A DNA stretch of 64,000 nt, from positions 326,902-390,901 of the forward strand of contig CH003295.1 in assembly GCA_000149265.1 (NCBI GenBank), given 5' to 3'. The stretch is from Ciona savignyi. Lineage: Eukaryota > Chordata > Ascidiacea > Phlebobranchia > Cionidae. This document shows positions 61,001 to 64,000 of the stretch, in pieces; position 1 is the first letter of the stretch; every line of letters begins with the position of its first letter. Under the pieces are notes generated by a model, which saw only the letters and a list, made by a program, of their open reading frames with translations, had not been told where the DNA came from and did not search any database. The translations under genes and the position numbers were made by a program.

Positions 61001-64000
61001 GAACAGTGTTAAAAGAATTGATATTTCACTGACTACTGAATGCAATTTATTTTGATTACCAGCTAAGCTAGCTGTTAGCAATTTTTCTGTTTTGCTGTCT
61101 TTAATTTTGAAATCAAACAAAAATTATAAAAATCTTATTTGATCATAAATATTGTAGAAAGCAATAAACATTGGAGTTTCTACCTGCTGGGGTTGGTGCT
61201 GCACTTTTAACTGCGTCCGTGGTCTTTTCATAAGCATTTCCAACTCCTGTGGTGTCACCGTCTTTGCAAGCTGCCGTTATATGAGTAAATGAGTAGTGAT
61301 ATACACTTTGGAACAACGCATTACGTTCCTACCTGCAGAGTCTTGCCCAACATCGGTTTACTTCCCGCAGTGGAGACGCCGATTTGCTGCTGCTGAGCCA
61401 ACTGCTGTTGCTGCTGCTGGGTGACACGGATTTGTTTTACCTGGAACAGTTTGATTATTTTACACATACTAACACTAATCGTAGAAAGTAATAATCGAAA
61501 AATCATTGACTGAATTGAAATGAGAGAGTAGTACAAAGAACGAACATACTTGTTTAGTTGGATTCCCCTGCACAGATTGTTGTTTGTTTGCTTGTCGGAT
61601 GTGCTGCATGGGCGTCAACTTTTGCACTGGTGCCCCACCTGAAACACTTACTTATAAAACCAAAACAAACAACAAATTCAATAATTATTGAATTTAAAGG
61701 CAATCAGATAGAGCTAATATCGTATCAGCATTAGTTTTCAGTAGACCATCGTGAAGTAATCATCCTGTCACCACTATTATGATCCAACAACTAGAACCAT
61801 CTCTCACCTCGTGATGGGTACGACACCGATGGCCGGATGGATGGGGTTCCTGTCCCAGCAATGGCTGTTGTTATGGTAACCAAAGGTGATTGAACGCCTG
61901 TGGTGAAGTGCAAGGACATCTGGGGATTCGAACCTTGAGGTTGAATCTGCAACTGTTGGGCTCCGGTGAGTGTGCGTAGAGTGAGGGAGGGGACAGAGGT
62001 CTGCAGATAGAATAGACGATGTGTAAACGTGTATCATGAAAAGCATCTATAGAACTTATAGTAGGAGGGGCAACATGCAACTGCTAAATAATTACAATGT
62101 GCTTCAAAAATGTCAAATGCTCTTAAATAAATAACATTAATTCAGCAATAAAACTCACTTTGCCAGCAGTCATCTTGGGGTTCTGTGATTGGATGCTGAT
62201 CGCACAGCCTTGCTGTGATTGGTTGACTCTCCTGGTGAACGCAGAATTGTTGACCACTATGTTGTTGCCGACACCAGAGAGTGGAATGGCCGTCAACTGA
62301 CTCAATCCTGGCACAGACGCTGCGTATGGAAAACCACATTTATATTTTTGACTGTTTCAGATTCATCCATTTTTCGAAATTATTATGGATTGTAACCAGG
62401 GAAGAAAAAAAGTCATTTTTTTTAAAAACTTTCAATATGACAACACTATAATCACAATATACTGTAACAATCAATATTTAATTTCTGTTTATTTTATATC
62501 AAGGATATATTTATCATTACAAATTTTGTTACAACGTTAGTTATTGTTAACCCATGAGGGGTTTCCTGCATCTCATTGTTCCACTTACTCGGTTGTTTGG
62601 CCACAAGTTGATTTCCATTGGTTACTATGACAGTGTGACCAACTTGTGGTGTAATGGACACGCTTGGTTGGACATTCTGCACGACCTGCTGGTTGGAACT
62701 GGTTGTGAGTGGTTCAGTGGTGGTTTTCTTCTGGTTGGCAATTCGCTTGGCTCGTGCTGCTGCAACCTACAGAAATAAACAAAAAACAAGTAGCATTTCG
62801 TACTAACCGTCAAAGCCTTCAGATTTTAACAACTTCCATAAATTGGTACAATTTGATAAAAAAAATAAATCTAAAAGTCGACAGCACACAAAATAAAAAG
62901 GTATATCAATCAACATCTCACCTGCATAGGTGGTAAGGGCTTGTCATACGATATCCCACAATCCTGCAGTATAGTGGTGTGCTTGGGATTGCGCTGAAAC
63001 TGACCAGTTCCCGTTGTGCTCTTCTGCTGTGGATTGCGCTTGTTGCAAATAGCTTTGCAGGCGTCGAACCTATAAGGTGGTGGTTGAGCGTAACCGGAAA
63101 TAAAATCGTTGAAACCTTTTCAATGTTATACCTGTTCGAGTATAATGAGGAAAACTGCAGATTGGTGTCCGCTATGTAAAGATAGTTGGTCTTCTGCATT
63201 TTCGCAGGTTTTATTTTGATGGGTTTCATCACTGCAAAGGGAGATATTACTTACAATAAATAGTACTAGCCTTAAGTAATCACACGGATAAATTACAGCA
63301 AGAGAACTTCTATGTTTTTAACTTTATATTACCAAGGTGAACTTGTCATTAATAAGAGTTTTTATGCATTCCTTTGCATAATTATGTAGGATGTAGAAGG
63401 CTGTTATTAGAACATAAGAAAAATCCCCACCTTTCATTTTCTTTTTAGGTGTCACTGGTTCTACAGAGAGCGCTTTGCCATCTTCTCTCATGGAAATAAC
63501 ATTCTCGTACCGCAGTTTGCACTGCTTGGGTGAGCGATAGACACAACCCACTGCGTTCACCATATCAGCAACCAGATGCCAGTTGGCGGTGTGGGCTGGC
63601 ATCATGGTGGCCAGTGACAGTGGCATGTCAAGTACTTGCTGTACTGCCTGATGATCGAATGAGGGAATTAAATTTTGACACCTTATTTATAAAATTCATT
63701 TGATAAAGTAGATCAAATTTCTCTGAACATCACCTGAAGAAGTGCCCAGTCCTCATTAATGATCCAATCCAGACCCATTTCACCTCCACTTTTGCTTGGA
63801 TCAACATTTTCAATTGGTGACGCAGTTATTGCTATAAATGAAAAACACATTTAAAACCAATGATCTCGCATAGGAATAACGTGTAAACTCATACCAGTGT
63901 TAACACCAGGAGGCAACCCTTTGGCAGGCGTTCCACCGAATGCGGCACTTTTTGTTTTATGTGGAAGTTTGATCTTCAACTTTGCTTCCTTTTTCTTTGG
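58033..64000 (-). CDS. EP400: EP400 (p400 chromatin remodeller), C-terminal 833 aa
   Basis: Nineteen exons on the minus strand, all in consistent phase, from the window edge: 64000-63895, 63831-63734, 63647-63431, 63231-63132, 63069-62922, 62766-62589, 62319-62159, 62000-61808, 61638-61550, 61440-61333, 61270-61184, 60981-60849, 60744-60674, 60315-60235, 59728-59567, 59140-59039, 58920-58795, 58678-58544, 58239-58033. A Myb/SANT-like domain spans exons 2-3 (NEDWALLQAVQQVL, PAHTANWHLVADMVN, YRSPKQCKLRYENVI). QRNPKHTTILQDCGISYDKP and VAAARAKRIANQKK follow, matching the EP400 segment after SANT. The rest is Gln/Thr/Ser/Val-rich low complexity. EP400 is the SWI2-type ATPase scaffold of the nuclear TIP60/NuA4 complex that deposits H2A.Z. 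The helicase half lies beyond the window. Confidence 0.93.
59404..59476. repeat. Purine microsatellite (GGAA/GAAA)n in an EP400 intron
   Basis: Imperfect GGAAGGAAGAAAGAAAA repeats, wholly purine on the plus strand for about 70 nt. Confidence 0.9.

Overview
The window looks like a compact animal genome, most likely a sea squirt of the genus Ciona. This is inferred from chordate-type proteins (SETD3, CtIP/RBBP8, EP400, SLC6, SLC43) in short-intron genes of AT-rich DNA, plus a tRNA-derived SINE family and BEL/Pao retrotransposons. No database search could be run, so the species is an inference. The gene identities rest on exon chains with canonical GT/AG borders and consistent phases, and on conserved motifs.

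Layout. 1-13.6 kb is a transposon-ravaged block. It holds two recent non-autonomous BEL/Pao LTR elements (95-5535 and 8102-12435), each with its own 5-bp target duplication, a 13-bp minisatellite in the leader and an internally deleted gag-pol region. A 2.1-kb foldback element lies between them (5590-7724). The second BEL copy sits inside the coding sequence of a minus-strand SLC43-type transporter, leaving a pseudogene. The intact copy of that transporter lies head to head at 15873-17354. 17.4-22.7 kb holds a hAT element with a perfect 8-bp duplication (19004-20339), SINEs, an initiator-Met/His tRNA pair 2 nt apart, a 100-N gap, and a ~545-bp repeat on both sides of the gap.

22.75-27.9 kb (+) is RBBP8/CtIP, a DNA-end-resection factor whose 5' exons are not resolved. 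28-33.3 kb is intergenic, with two clean hAT-type MITEs. 33.3-36.2 kb (+) is an atypical short-chain dehydrogenase of 248 aa. 37.9-43.3 kb (+) is a complete 13-exon SETD3 (589 aa), the actin-histidine methyltransferase. 46.8-54.0 kb (+) is an 11-exon SLC6 Na+/Cl--coupled transporter (584 aa). 54.5-56.8 kb is a decayed hAT transposon with BED finger and transposase. 58.0-64.0 kb (-) is the C-terminal 833 residues of EP400 in 19 exons, running off the right edge.

The host genes are unrelated housekeeping or transport genes, not an operon or pathway. RBBP8 and EP400 both act in chromatin and DNA repair, but nothing here suggests co-regulation. No new multi-gene system was found. The most unusual material is the BEL lineage carrying a minisatellite leader and two different pol deletions, and the transporter duplicate it destroyed.
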